DNA from: Perkinsus olseni
Lineage: Eukaryota > Perkinsozoa > Perkinsida > Perkinsidae
NCBI GenBank assembly: GCA_013115135.1
Contig: JABANP010000172.1
Location: 34,001-98,000 of the forward strand
Direction: 5' to 3'
DNA: 64,000 nucleotides
Shown here: piece after piece, positions 43,900 to 55,343 of the stretch
How the letters are laid out: the number at the start of each line of letters is the position of its first letter
How positions within the stretch are numbered: position 1 is the first letter of the stretch
Position numbers and translations under genes: made by a program
Notes under the pieces: model-generated
Told to the model about the DNA's origin: nothing
What the model saw: only the letters and a program-made list of their open reading frames with translations
The model's database searches: none

Positions 43900-44168
43900 T
43901 TATGGTGGTGCTGAATGACGGGTTTAGTCGTTCTTTGAACGTACTTCCACCAAACTGGAACTGCAAACACGAGGCCTCTGTGTGGGGTCACACGGTTGGA
44001 TGAGTTGCAAAGAGGATGATGATGATGATCAATGGTACTACTAGAAATATACTCACTCTTCATGATCTCCTTTGAAAACAAGAGACTTGCCACCTCGCTC
44101 GGTCCGCAATCAGAAAACAAGCACAATGGTTATATATTTCGAAGTTGACGTAGTGTCCGACGGGGTCT

Positions 44169-46860
44169 TCACGAAGTGCCTTCGGACGATAGTCGGTCAT
44201 CACTAGAAGACGCCCCGCCTGCCAGGCCCCCTTTCAGCTCGCTCCAACTCGCGTCTATCTGCGCCGATACTCGCTTCAACCACTGAGCTACTCCCGCTGC
44301 TGGCTTATTGCCATTATCGTCGAGCCCATCGGGAGGCCGGTCTAGCTGTAGGTCTCTCGGGCCCGGCGAGAGGCTGGAGGGGTCGGCATTCCGAGGATCT
44401 TGGCAGTCGTATGGCATATGAAGAGACTCGAGGATCGAGTCTGGTATCTCCACTTTGCCGGACAACCGCACCAGGAGCTGACCTATCACCCTCGCGTCAC
44501 ACTTCTCGTCACCTGTTGTGAAGGGACGGTGCAGAAAGCGCCAAACACCATCAACAAGTACCTGTCTTCATGGTCTTGAAAAAACGGACGATATCCTCAA
44601 ACTCCATTTGCATGAGGGCAGGCCGGAGTACCTAAGGAGGGGTGAATGACCTTGCTCGCCCATTCCCTATCTCGTCACCTTCAGCAGGGCTATTGATATG
44701 CTGAGGATGACAGGGAGGCCGTCACTGACTATGACATCCCACAACACAAAAACCTGATGATGACAGCGCTCTCTCGAACCTGCATGCCCTCAGGATTACC
44801 GTTTGGAGTGGTAGGCAGTTTATGAATAGTGAGAGGTACCTGAGGAGCAAGACAGGCTGAAGGGGCATACGACTACATTCTAAGCCTACCATTGATGGAT
44901 GTATAGCGTCGGTTGGACACCCTCTTGTGTGAAGTGGTCGCGCAAGTCGGGCAGCTCACGGGCGAGGAGCTCGTCGAACGCATGAGTATAGCGGCCTAAT
45001 GGAGCGAAACGCGATGATTCACCCAGGCTCGAGCCGACGCTCGACACTGGTCCAATTCTATTCGCCGGTGGCAACTCCAACTCATCGGAAACGCAGTGCG
45101 ACCCGACACCTTGCCATCCGGTAATAGTGCGAAAGTGTAGAGGCGAGCGTACGCAGTCTCGCCGAATAATATTTCGAGAGACTCGTGGGAATGTATGTGG
45201 AATTAGGGACCGTTAGGAACACCGACGGATAGCAAGTTCAAATGCTTTCTCGAGCGATGGCCATACTGAATTCTCATCCACAGCCCCCATGATGGGGCCC
45301 CATCGAGACGTTCACGAAAAAACACTTTCCACGCCGTTATACGTTCTATGTCGTGGATCTGCAGCGCAACCTCACATTCCCCTTGCTTCTACCAACCCGC
45401 ACTGTCCCAATGGTCGCGTAAAAACAACTCACCAACCATTTCGCGGTAATATTGGGTGACTTCACCATTCGAAGCTTGTAATCGGACCGGGGAAGTACTT
45501 TCACGTCGCCAACGGATTGCGGCAATCCGATGGCCATGACTATTGAGCACATGCTATTGGCAGCCCTGCTCGCCAAGGAATCAGATAAATCGGTGTTGTC
45601 GAGAGCGACTTTAACGAAGTCATGTCCGGGAGATTTCCTCAGACAGGTCCGCGTAGGTCAACTCTGTCCTGCCAGGCCTCACCCAGTAGTGGGAAGTTCT
45701 CCCGATAGAATCCAGCCAAGCCATCGTACTCCATAAGGCAAACGAATACCCAGAAGGCCTCCTCCTGAGGAGCGACTGATGACACAGGTCGAGCAGTGGT
45801 CTCACCTCCTCAACCGATGATGGCGGAACATTCCTATCTGGACAAGCAACCTGGAAGGAGAACTGTCAGCTGCCGGGATCGAACCAGGGACCTAGACTTA
45901 CCAACAAGAGTAAGCCTGCTACGAAGTTCATCCCTTGACAGTAGCCCACATCTGGGTTAAGATTTGCGTAGGCTACCAGTATACGATACAGCGACTTCAG
46001 ATGGGCCTAAGGTACCACCAAAATCCTGCAACTTCCTGCAACTTCCACGGTGAACCCTCTTATCGCGAGATAAGGAACCACAAGCGGTGATTTTCTCGAG
46101 AGTCGTGAAGTAAGCATATCCCGGCCAGCGTGTACTCAAACTAGTGTACTCACGTCCACACATGGCGAGGAAGCTGCGTATACAGCCACGCGTTTCACGC
46201 TAAGGCCTCGAGGAATTTATAATATGAAGCTGGAGAATATTTAGCGAGAAGAACCAGTATACTACCTCGGACAGCTGAGAGCCTGTCCGGGCTGCTTGGT
46301 CCCTAGGGAAAGTCCTCGGGACCTGACGTGACCGTAGAGACACCGTGCCGATCATCCAAGACTCACATCAATCTTGATAGCCCTCCCCCATTGCTCGTTC
46401 TCCGACCCCAAACCCGTCAACTTCCAATACACGTTCCGAACGAATCGCTCATCATGAGAGACGCAGGCCTTCCAGACGGTCCATCGATACTCAGCCGGGA
46501 TGCCCCGCCGAGCGCGACGGTGGAACTTGTCGGGCTGTTCCCGTATAAAACTACTAATGCCTCGCTTCACCTAAGGTACTGCGCTCCCCAAGGTCTACAG
46601 TAAGAGGAGCTTGGCCTCACCATTTTAGCCCACTTGGCTTTGGTTCGTTCCTCCCCCTTGAGGAACTCATCGTGTGGGGACTGCGCCATTGCCACTGCCG
46701 CGGCGATGTCGGCCGACCGAGAGCTACTCGATACTCGATGATGATGACTACTAGTGGACGAACCATCCGACGGAGCAGCCGGCGGCGGCGGCGGGGCGTT
46801 GGTCGGACCTAGTAGGTCAGGGAGTAAGAGATGCTCCCGACTCGTAACAGGGCAGCACAC
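44169..46860 (-). CDS. TBC-domain Rab GTPase-activating protein
   Basis: Exons in order give the TBC domain: [16 protein letters not shown]; then, after a 50-nt intron, [16 protein letters not shown] and [27 protein letters not shown] with [45 protein letters not shown] and [41 protein letters not shown]; then a C-terminal tail to the stop at 44169. The glutamine finger lies in YCQGMNF. The catalytic Arg normally sits in an IxxDxxR motif after the RAIKID exon end and was not located. TBC proteins accelerate GTP hydrolysis by Rabs in vesicle traffic. The start is unresolved; a Pro/Ser-rich N-terminal frame is open to 46860. One intron (donor at 45901) holds a tRNA-like motif. Confidence 0.82.
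45851..45901 (-). other. TBC-gene intron start with tRNA T-arm-like motif
   Basis: The donor GTAAGT at 45901 follows the exon ending AGLLLL. The intron then reads TCTAGGTCCCTGGTTCGATC and CCGG. A TTCTCCTTCCAG acceptor would close it at 51 nt; a later acceptor (ctcctcag) before EEAFW would make it about 137 nt. Either way the motif is intronic. Confidence 0.65.
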
Positions 46861-47640
46861 ATACGAGCGAGGGCTCGTAGGGTATAGCTACGAACTCGTC
46901 CACCCTACTACCACCTGCATGATTAATCCTCGTGGTTCTCCTTGAGTCCTCATGCTGGACAGTATCATCGACATCAGGATGATGAGAAGGAGTGAGTGCT
47001 GCCGGCAGAGGAGGGGGAGGGGCCATTCGACAAAGGACGACGACCAACTAGTATAACGTCGTCCAGGAGGCCCACTCCCCTTCATCATATCCCACAGCAT
47101 GCTGACAGGTCACGACTAAAGGCTCCTGCAGCACCCAAGCAAAAATGCTCCTTGCGACTCTTGAGACTCTCAAAGGGATTCAGGAACAGGCGCGACGGCT
47201 CAAGAGCGCCCTTCCACAACACTAGCAGCCCAGGGGAGACGGTTCAGGCGTGAGCCTTCGGCGGCTGATCTGTGTGGGACCTAGAGGACACCGCTCACCT
47301 GGATTCTGAGTAGGTGAACACCCTCGACCTCCCGTCTGGTAGTATGGGAAATACTAAGGTGGACGGGGCTGTGGCCAAGCTCCCCAGTATTCCAAAATCC
47401 AATGCATTCGGAAGTGCATTCATAGTTAACCCAACGTAACACTTCTGATAGAAAAATTGAAAAACCATCATCAGCCTCTCATGAGTCGTTGTCTAATGCC
47501 CTCTAAGTAGTGGAAGGTAGTACTCAGCCCTGACCTCCTTCATAGGGTCCATTGTTCTGTATATCATATCAGTGTCTTCCGATGATTCGTACCATGAATA
47601 GTACCTGAATGGTATGGCCCGGAGGCGCCGTAAGGAGGGC
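46861..47640. other. Spacer / 5' region of the TBC gene
   Basis: No supported coding exon beyond possible 5' exons of the TBC gene. Nothing else seen. Confidence 0.4.
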
Positions 47641-47913
47641 TTACACGTAGGCGAAGGGAAGCACGGTTGCAGCGATGCAGAAGACGTTCCAGTTGAGCAG
47701 CTTCACACGATCCTCGGTAGCCAGGTTATACTGAGGTTGAGCGAGGAAGATACGGTGACAAAAGATACCCTGTACCCTCCTGGTATATCTGTTCTTAGTG
47801 AACTCAATGTCCTCGGCAACCCTCATTCGGTTAGCAGCACCGCGACGCAGCAATCCCGTACGGACGGGACCAGCCGTAACCAGGCGACGAGAGGAAGCAA
47901 AAATGGAAGCCAT
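47641..47913 (-). CDS. Small mitochondrial membrane protein (75 residues), unrecognised
   Basis: ATG 47913 starts MASIFASSRRLVTAGPVRTG, an Arg/Ser-rich, acid-free N-terminus typical of mitochondrial presequences. A 48-nt intron (GTACAGGG to CAACCTCAG) joins in phase NRYTRR to YNLATEDRVKLLNWN, followed by one membrane helix (VFCIAATVLPFAYV) at the C-terminus. Small single-helix proteins of this kind are often subunits of respiratory complexes, but I recognise no family. Targeting and topology are inferred from composition. Confidence 0.55.
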   Translation of the reverse strand: MASIFASSRRLVTAGPVRTGLLRRGAANRMRVAEDIEFTKNRYTRRVQGIFCHRIFLAQPQYNLATEDRVKLLNWNVFCIAATVLPFAYV

Positions 47914-48142
47914 TCGAGTAGTACGCACCCTAGCAGTGCACCAGCTCTAACACCCTGCGTAGCGGTGGCCTCGAGAATCTTACCACGAGTCGGTGCCGAA
48001 CTGGCGCGTTTTAGTAGCGCGCGCCCTCCTGATCGATATACTGCGTTCATTATCGTCATCCTTACAGATCGCAGGAGCCAATTGCCGTCAATTGCCGCCA
48101 ATTGGCACAGTGTGGAGACCCTACTCAGCTGTTTCCCTTTGA

Positions 48143-51100
48143 ATGTTCTTACTGCGGTATTCACTCCTGCTGCTTTATGTTGGTCTCATTGGCCTGGTCG
48201 AATGTGGAAAGGACTATTATAAGGTAGTCATAGCTGTCTTACTAGTTGTGGTATTAGTCGTAGACTACTAGGCGTTCACGTCTCCTGATGGTTATAAGCG
48301 CTTACTCACTGGCTGAGTAGACTACGAGTAGTATTAGTTGTGATAGTAGGAGTAGTGGTAGCACTGAGTCCTCCGTGGTTGGTAGTAAACAGCGATGTCG
48401 TTGTTACCAGGCAGGGCATGTGGTTGTTTCGGTTGTAGATCCTAGGCATACCAAGGAGTGCCAGTGAGAGTCAGATAAAAGCAGCCTATCGGAAAGCAGC
48501 CTTGAAGTGGCATCCCGATAAAAATACGTAGGCAAGCGTACTGACCAGGAGTTGAACTCGGGACCTATCGTGTGCTAGTGACAACAAGGAGGAGGCCGAG
48601 AAGAAGTTTTACGATATCTCTGAGGCCTACGAAGCCCTCTCCGATCCAGAAAAGCGGAAGATCTATGATCAATTCGGTAGACATCGGAGAAGATCTGGCG
48701 CATCTGGTTATCTTGGTCGACCCTCTATCGAATGGTCCCTGGTTCGATCCACAACGCGTCACATTATACCCGCGGCATTTCTCGTTCACCTGACAATCTT
48801 TCAGGTGAGGAAGGTCTCAAGCAAGGAGCAGGAGGCGGTGGTGGCCCTGGTGGGGGCGGCGGCGGCTTCAACGTCCGACCCGAAGATATTTTCAAGTGGG
48901 CCACTCGTCTTTCTCCATTCGAACTCCACGTGACGATTTCTCAGCGCATTCTTCGGCCAAGGTGGCCCAGGTGGCGGTAGTTTCCATTTCGAGTTCGGCC
49001 CTGGAGGCTTCGGAGGAAGCTCCGGTGGGTTTGGAGGCTTCGGAGGCGGCGGTGGGGCTCGGAGACCTCACGCCCAGCCAGCCAAGGTACTGTGCGCCAG
49101 TCTGCCGTTTTATTGAGGAGTTGGTCTACTCGACTGGAGAAGTTTTCATTTTCGACGCGAGATGGTTATCCTGTTCAGAATCTTTACGATGAAGGTTCAG
49201 TTTTGGAGGTCTCGGATACGAACTGGGAAGTCTTGGGTAGGCATGAAAGCGTCACTGCGCCACGAAATTCGACCTACTCTTTCGTATATTCAGTGAGCGA
49301 GCGCGAGGAGCCGGTAGTAGTGAATTTCTATTCCCCCGGCTGTGCACATTGCAAGTAAGCCTGTTGGTGGTATCTTGAGGTCACTCTGGCTTTTTGCAGG
49401 GAGGTCGTCAACGATTATAAGAAACTGGCGGATACTTATGAAGGAATCATCACCGTAGGGGAGGGAGCATTGCTCAGTCTATGTCCATAGCCCACCTTCA
49501 GATAGCAGCGGTCAATTGCGCGGCGCAGGAGGAGATCTGCCACGAGGCTGGTATTAGGGCCTATCCCACTATAAGGATGTAAGGAGAGGGTGACGGGGGA
49601 AGGCTTCTCTGTGAACTTTTCCTGAGAGTCGGAAGCTGCGGGCCTCGCCAATCGTTGTGATGATCGCCGGAGTATGCACGTTCCGGTTGAATGGTGAATG
49701 TCTCGTCAGTGCGACTGGGATTGAGCGAAGAGAAATGTGACCGAATTTTTACAGGAAGAGTGCGCCAGTGAAAGTTTGCTTCAACCAATAGTTGATCTCC
49801 AACCCGTGTCTGTGTTTTACGCGGTTTTCTTGGAACTGAACGGACTGAGAAATTTGTGGATGAACGAAGCCTCGTTAAGGTACGGTGAGCCTGATGAGAC
49901 GAAGCCCATAGAGTTCCCGGCTTCGCATAAGCGCAACTATAAGCATCTCTCCCGGTGGATATCCGACAAGATGCCGAGCCATGCTACGCTACTCAGTCAA
50001 GCCCACATGGAGAAGTACTATCGGGTCTTTCTTGATGGCATTTACGGCCGGTGTATTGCAGATCGTTAAAACGGTGGCTGTCTGCTGACGATCGGGCTAA
50101 GGTGCTTTTGCTGAGTGATAAGAAGGCGATGCCGCCGCTCATCAAGGCTTATTCAAGAATCTTCGTCAAGAGTAGGGAGGAGCTGAGCAATTGATAACGC
50201 ACTTTTGGCTGGTTCAGGCATCAGCATTGGTGTTGTACTATCGGCCGATCTCAACAGCAAATTGGCGAAGACGATCAACGCGACTTCACTGCCTACTGTC
50301 TATCATATTACTGATGAGGAGACGTTGGAGGTGGGCTGCCGCTTGGCTGATTGCCATCAACCGCTTGTTTTCAGGGCGACAAGCTCACCAGCACGCTGTC
50401 GAAGGATGTCCTGTCGCTTTACTTTACCAGAGTTTTGAGTAGGAAGTTGATGCTCCACTTGAGCGCCTGTGGATTCTCTTCTCCGTAGCTTCTCATGCGC
50501 GGAGCAAATCGTCGTCCTTCAAGGAGCTCACTGCGGAGAAATTGGAGCAAGGCGAATGCGTGAGTGCCTGGCAGGGGTATCTTTGCGCACAGCGAAGAAT
50601 GTTGTATTTGCTTCAAGGCCCGCAACATTGATGGGAAGTTCTGCGTGGTCGTTGTGAAGCATCACGATGCTTCCGATGACGACTTTAAGGCGATAGGCAA
50701 ACGTCTCGCGGAGAAGTGAGTCGACACGTCTGTCCTGTTTCCTCGACGCGCTGCATCGGCAGGTACCGCAACGACCCCGTACGGATGGTTTGGGTGTGGG
50801 ATGACTCCGCATTTTTGAATCAGTTCGATCTGCCAGCACACACCAGACTGTTTGCGTGAGTTCCGATGCCTCTCTCCGCCCCCAATAGCGATGTGTCCTC
50901 AGCTACCGGCCAAAGCGTGGACGCTATAAGCTACCAAGCTCTGATATCGCGAGTTTTGATTCTGCGGACTCCTTCGTGGACGGCGTCATCAACGGTGGCT
51001 CTCAACTACCGTACGTTTGTAACGCCGAGTAACGCTCCCCCGTCAGCATGCGCATCTTGTCAGGTACCGAGTGGGGCAACCTCGTCCGCGAGATGAGGAA

Positions 51101-51266
51101 GAGCTCTAAGTTTTTGGAGTGTTGCTCTCGGCACCTCCCATTTGAAAATCATTCTTTATCGTCACTTGAATCGTGTTCGATATTGCTCAATCGGATTGTG
51201 TTCACAGTAGTCGGATGGGATCAGCACCACCATACCCTGGGTACCACTCTTCGTCGGGGGCAATGA
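48143..51266 (+). CDS. Secretory-pathway DnaJ-thioredoxin protein (ERdj-like)
   Basis: ATG 48143 begins [20 protein letters not shown], a strong signal peptide, then CGKDYYK. After a 215-nt intron the J domain continues: [26 protein letters not shown] (HPD), then [21 protein letters not shown] Gly/Phe-rich linker follows ([15 protein letters not shown]). The thioredoxin domain reads [53 protein letters not shown], with a CAHC redox motif. Later exons to about 51266 hold further thioredoxin-like or unassigned pieces ([20 protein letters not shown]). By layout it resembles ERdj5/DNAJC10 and DNAJC16: recruits Hsp70 (BiP) and acts on disulfides in the ER. The end and the 3' exons are tentative. 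Introns 48528-48578 and 48677-48804 contain tRNA-like motifs. Confidence 0.78.
48528..48578 (-). other. 51-nt J-domain intron with antisense T-arm-like motif
   Basis: GTAGGCAAGC to GTGCTAG interrupts the codon after WHPDKN (phase 2, joins in frame to [11 protein letters not shown]). Read on the minus strand it contains AGGTCCCGAGTTCAACTCCT, a tRNA variable-loop plus T-arm-like block. Confidence 0.65.
48677..48804 (+). other. 128-nt J-gene intron with sense tRNA-like sequence
   Basis: Donor GTAGAC after KIYDQF and acceptor ATCTTTCAG before EEGLKQG agree in phase 1. The interior has an A-box-like TGGTTATCTTGG and the T-arm-like GGTCCCTGGTTCGATCC. A flanking GGCGCAT/ACGCGTC pair could form a partial acceptor stem, but the T-stem does not close. 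Confidence 0.6.
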
Positions 51267-52035
51267 CGATAGGACGGCGAGGGCATCTGCATATGTAGTT
51301 AGAGTAGCGGGTTACTCGCCAAAAAGTGGTGTTAGACACCTCGCTTTCGTGAGCTATCGCAGGGAGTCCATGAAATTCCCATGATGCAGAGGCTGGGAGT
51401 GTGAATAGTGACTAACAGATTGAGTGAAATATCGCCGCTATACTTGATAGCCTCTCACCTTAGACAGGGAGTAAGGACCTTCAGGCAATATTCAGTAGGA
51501 CACCACAGAAATTGCCAGACTCCGTGTCCAATCAGGACTGAGTCAACAAATTGTGGTCCCTACCTCCACATCCAGGGAGCGCAGTGCTGGGTCGAGCGTC
51601 CATCCGCCAATTACGTACACTTGATGTATTGTCTTCTCCTTTTCAACTGAAAAGAGCTAACTTAGCTATAGCTTGAAACACCTTCTTCACGTGGGCTTTG
51701 AGCCTCGAACACATCCTGTGCGAACGCTAGACCTCTGCGGGAGGAATTTCACTCCCGCTGATCCTCCTTACGGTGGATCGCTGCCGGGTAGATTTCTAGG
51801 CGGTGTGGCGCAGCGTCTGCCTCCAGGCGAGCGGAAGTCGTGGTATCTTACCATAGCTGCAACGTCGCGTGTGAATTGAAGCACAAATCTTCGCTGCGCC
51901 GTGTAAGAGTGCCCAACCAAGCAATTGATTGAGTGTCAGCAGCTGACACACTGACAGTCAGCTTATTCCTAGGAACTTATCCCACTTCCTTTCTCCTCTG
52001 TCTTCGCGGAGGGGCCAAGATACGTCTATCGCTCT

Positions 52036-52077
52036 CCATACGTATGGTCACCATACGTATGGCCACCATACGTATGG
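52036..52077. repeat. 12-bp palindrome repeated three times at 15-bp spacing
   Basis: CCATACGTATGG occurs at 52036-52047, 52051-52062 and 52066-52077, each perfectly self-complementary. Confidence 0.9.
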
Positions 52078-52814
52078 AGGAGAAGCCAACAGTAGATGGC
52101 ACTGACCTGGTCCGTGATGACGTCGTCAGATCTCACCGCGTCCCGTTGACCAACGTCATCATCCTCGTCCCGCTCTCCCGGAGAGAAAGCGATTTAAACG
52201 AGTAGATGACAACCAATCACACGCTAGCTTCGGGTCAAGTGAAATAGCCATGGAGTTCCCTAGTAGCTTGCGGGACTCCACCACACCTCCGAAGTTTGGG
52301 TAAACAGCATCGGCGTCATCGTAGACCATAGCAAGCTTCAGGGCAGGCATATTGTGCTTCAACCAGTACCCCGCCTGCAACTTGTAGCAGCAGGCATGCG
52401 AAGCTTACTAGGGCATGATGAACCCGTGAGACCCGGGCGACGTCAAACCGTCCCAGAGCTTCCAACGCAGGAATGGGCGGGGAGCGTTAAAATTGAAATC
52501 AACTGCCGCGGACAGGGTACTATACTCCACAAAGTCTATGGCATAGACAGAGAGGCTGTTAAAGCGCTTAACCAACTAGCTTGCACAAAGCTCCCGGTTC
52601 GCTTACCCGATTTTGCTATTGTCTTCGCCTCCAAACTTATGGAGCCTACTCCGGAACAGGTACCTATACCACTCAGAAGTCTATTCGGCCTGGAGTGAGG
52701 CCGTTCTCCCAGCGAAGGCCAAGCGAGTAAGTTGAGCTCTGCGAAGGCCGATGAGAAGTTCTGAACTTCAAGTTCATTCTAATATGGGGCGCACAGCAGG
52801 AATCGCTGCCTGGA

Positions 52815-52849
52815 GAGACTCCCTAGGCCCTAGGGCCTAGGTTAGTCTC
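52815..52849. repeat. 35-nt near-perfect palindrome
   Basis: The core CCTAGGCCCTAGGGCCTAGG (52822-52841) is fully self-complementary. It is flanked by GAGACT and AGTCTC, which also pair. Confidence 0.9.
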
Positions 52850-53047
52850 GTGGGTGACACGTTTTGTTAATAATAAAGATTGACTACGCAGCAATGACAC
52901 GCATAAAACAGGAAAGATTTCTGTAAGCGGTGAAGTCCAATATCGATCGGAACTCTCAATTAGAGAATATAAAAAATACCCGCGTCTCGGGGCCCCGAGC
53001 AACTCGGTCTTCTCACAAACTCTCAGCCTGATAGTTTAGTTGCTCTT

Positions 53048-54700
53048 CTACCTGTTCTCCGCGACGCAATCTTCCAACGCAATGGTGAAGTTACTTATGC
53101 GCTTGAAGTCGAACATATCGATAGCGTTGTACTCGCACTTGACAGCCTGCAACCTCTGGTACGTCCCGTTGTGTGGGAAATAACGAGGAATCCATTCCTT
53201 GCGGGTCATGTTCGACTCGAGATAGTTCTGATACTTGGTATCGGTCGAGAAAGGTTTGACAGCGGTTGACATGTCAGCCAGCCACGGATAGGCGATCTTG
53301 GAAGGGTCTTCACCGGGAAAGAGGAAAATGCCGTGCTCAATAGAGAATCCCTGCTCGCGGTGGTCGAAGGAGGTGCACTTCTCTCCAGGGCTAGTGTGGC
53401 AGTCGGTCGGCTCTTCGAGCATCTTGTGTGTTTATGGCAGGACATATTGGTAGCAACCTTTCTGAGCGCAGGTCTTTCCCAGAACACGCTTTACCATCGC
53501 CTTGAGGTTGCCGCTTGAAAGCAGCTGGGGGTAATAGTACTGCATCTGAACCCATTGTAAGATTATCTCCTTCTCGATACCGCGGCACTTAGTCATGGCC
53601 TTCTGGATTTCGTCCATTGATGCACCACCCTTTGGAGAAATACCTTTTGGAGGATACACCGAGCCACAGCGCATGCTGGTCCATTGGGCCTTTATGAAGC
53701 TCATCTCTTCTCTCTCGGGGAGGATGACGCTAGAGTTAGTGAGTCTGGTATGTTTTCTGAAGTCATCGGTCACTTTCTCGCAGTTGGAGCAGTCCTTCAA
53801 GTTACACTGGCAAAGGGAAAAATAGTATGAGAGGGCTTGACGGGAAGAGTACCCGAGTATGAGTGCGGCGCTGAACTCTTTTGGAGTCGTAGCGGCCTGC
53901 ATGAAGTCAACGTAGTCCTTCATATGCCCAACATAGTTATCCACATCGTAGTTATTGGTACCCCCCGAGGAGAAGAGTACGGTACCGGCTACAAAGGCCT
54001 TGTAGTAGAAGTTCACCACCACACCATAGTTACCACCCATTCCACCACGAATGGCGAATAGGAGATCTGCGTACTCGTTAGTCGGAGTGGTTTTGACAAC
54101 CTTAAAAGCCTTCTGGGTCTTATCATATACAACAACATCAGCAGCAACGAGACGGTCAGCCCCGATCCCGTACTTCGGCCCCATCATACCATGGCCGCCT
54201 CCTGAGAAATAACCACCAATTCCTGTGCTCGGGGAGAATCCGCCAGCAAAGCCGAGGGGAGGCTCATGGAGAGCCATCAGCGTGTACGCTTCAAGTAGAT
54301 CCAGGCCTCCACCCAGCTTGGCTATATAATCGCCCACGTCATCGACGGAGAAGTCCCGCAGACGCTGTAAGCTGAGGACGATACCATCGTTAACGTTACT
54401 CTGGCCGATGTAGGAGTGGCCTTCTCCGCTGCGAACAGCGACAGGTACCTCGTGCTTGTGGCAGATGGCCAGAGCGGTCACAACTTGATCAGCGTCGGCC
54501 GGGAACACCATGGCGGCGGGGATGATGTTGTGCTTCGATCCAAAACGGGAGAAGAATGGATCAGGTATATGGTCCGTGATAGTGGCATTCTTCGGGAGTG
54601 CGCTCTTCAACTCCTTGATGGCGTCCGTGACTGGGCTAGCCAAGGCCCAGCTGAAGACGGATAGAGATACGACCAAATGCTGCTTTGTAATCTGGAACAT
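53048..54700 (-). pseudogene. FAD-linked BBE-type oxidoreductase, copy 4 (one nonsense codon)
   Basis: ATG 54700 begins MFQITKQHLVVSLSVFSWAL. All parts of the family are present in one frame: RSGEGHSYIGQS, GGGHGMMGPKYGIGADRL, RCGSVYPPKGISPKGGASMD, CYQYVLP, then CTSFDHREQGFSIEHGIF and the BBE-like KCEYNAIDMFDFKRISNF to the stop at 53048. The only break is an in-frame TAA at 53434-53432, where relatives have TAC (Tyr) before THNML. This is the least damaged copy and may be a very recent pseudogene, a polymorphism or a read error. The upstream block is shared with copy 2; an LTR retrotransposon lies 115 bp upstream of the ATG. Confidence 0.85.
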
Positions 54701-54815
54701 GCAGTATATATGACGAAGTCTAGTCGGGTCAAATTAGGAGCCTTCCCACCAGGTATGTTTGCACGGTAGAAGTTACACCCTAAAGGTGACAAGTAGCGCG
54801 TACGCAAACGCAGGT

Positions 54816-55216
54816 TGTGGGCGGATATCTTCAACGTCGTGATCGAGTCGTCGATTGATACTATAGGTAGTCGATGCCAGTGACTCTGGTAACACAATCC
54901 CAAAGGCAATACAGATATCAGATAATAGTTGAGCTGCTGCTGACGAGTTGGCGGACGGGCCAACTGTAATCCACAAAAGAATCCACGAAAGACTCTAAAT
55001 GCAATCGATCCTTTGACGCATACACATACAAGCTGCGCTTAACACCCTCGCGCCCGCCAAATACTGTCTATCTGTCTACCTTGCACGCGCGGGCCGCACA
55101 GTCAAAAAGTTAAAGCAGCAAGTAAGGCCGAACGGAGTCGATTTACATATAGCGAACAATCGATATCTCGCAGCTAGAACACTGGCCAACAGGAGCGGGC
55201 AGATCCTCCTGCCACA
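54816..55216 (-). repeat. 3' LTR (401 bp)
   Basis: In the element's orientation it starts TGTGGCAGGAGGATCTGCCC and ends GATATCCGCCCACA, giving 5-bp terminal inverted repeats TGTGG/CCACA. Its first 392 plus-strand bases match 63609-64000. Confidence 0.93.
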
Positions 55217-55228
55217 TCTCGTCCCCTG
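55217..55228 (-). other. Polypurine tract
   Basis: Reading the minus strand, AGGGGACGAGA directly precedes the TGTGG start of the 3' LTR. This is the position and composition expected for the plus-strand primer of reverse transcription. Confidence 0.65.
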
Positions 55229-55343
55229 TAAATCTGGCGCAGTGAGGAAATAACTTCAACAATAAAAAGGCAGCTAAGGAAACAATACGCATCTAGCGAA
55301 GTGAAATAGCGAATTGGGACAGGCTGCACGCAGAACGTGACAG

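Larger units (their letters stand above)
51270..53047. other. Spacer with palindromes, possible unassigned exons
   Basis: Minus-strand frame 52159-52380 (HNMPALKLAMVYDDADAVYP) and plus-strand frame 52354-52698 look protein-like but overlap and have no recognised family. Palindromes lie at 52036-52077 and 52815-52849. Confidence 0.35.

Noticed and set aside
48690..48770. tRNA gene on the plus strand
   Set aside because: The acceptor-like pairing is partial, the T-stem does not close and the length is short. It lies wholly inside a J-domain gene intron.
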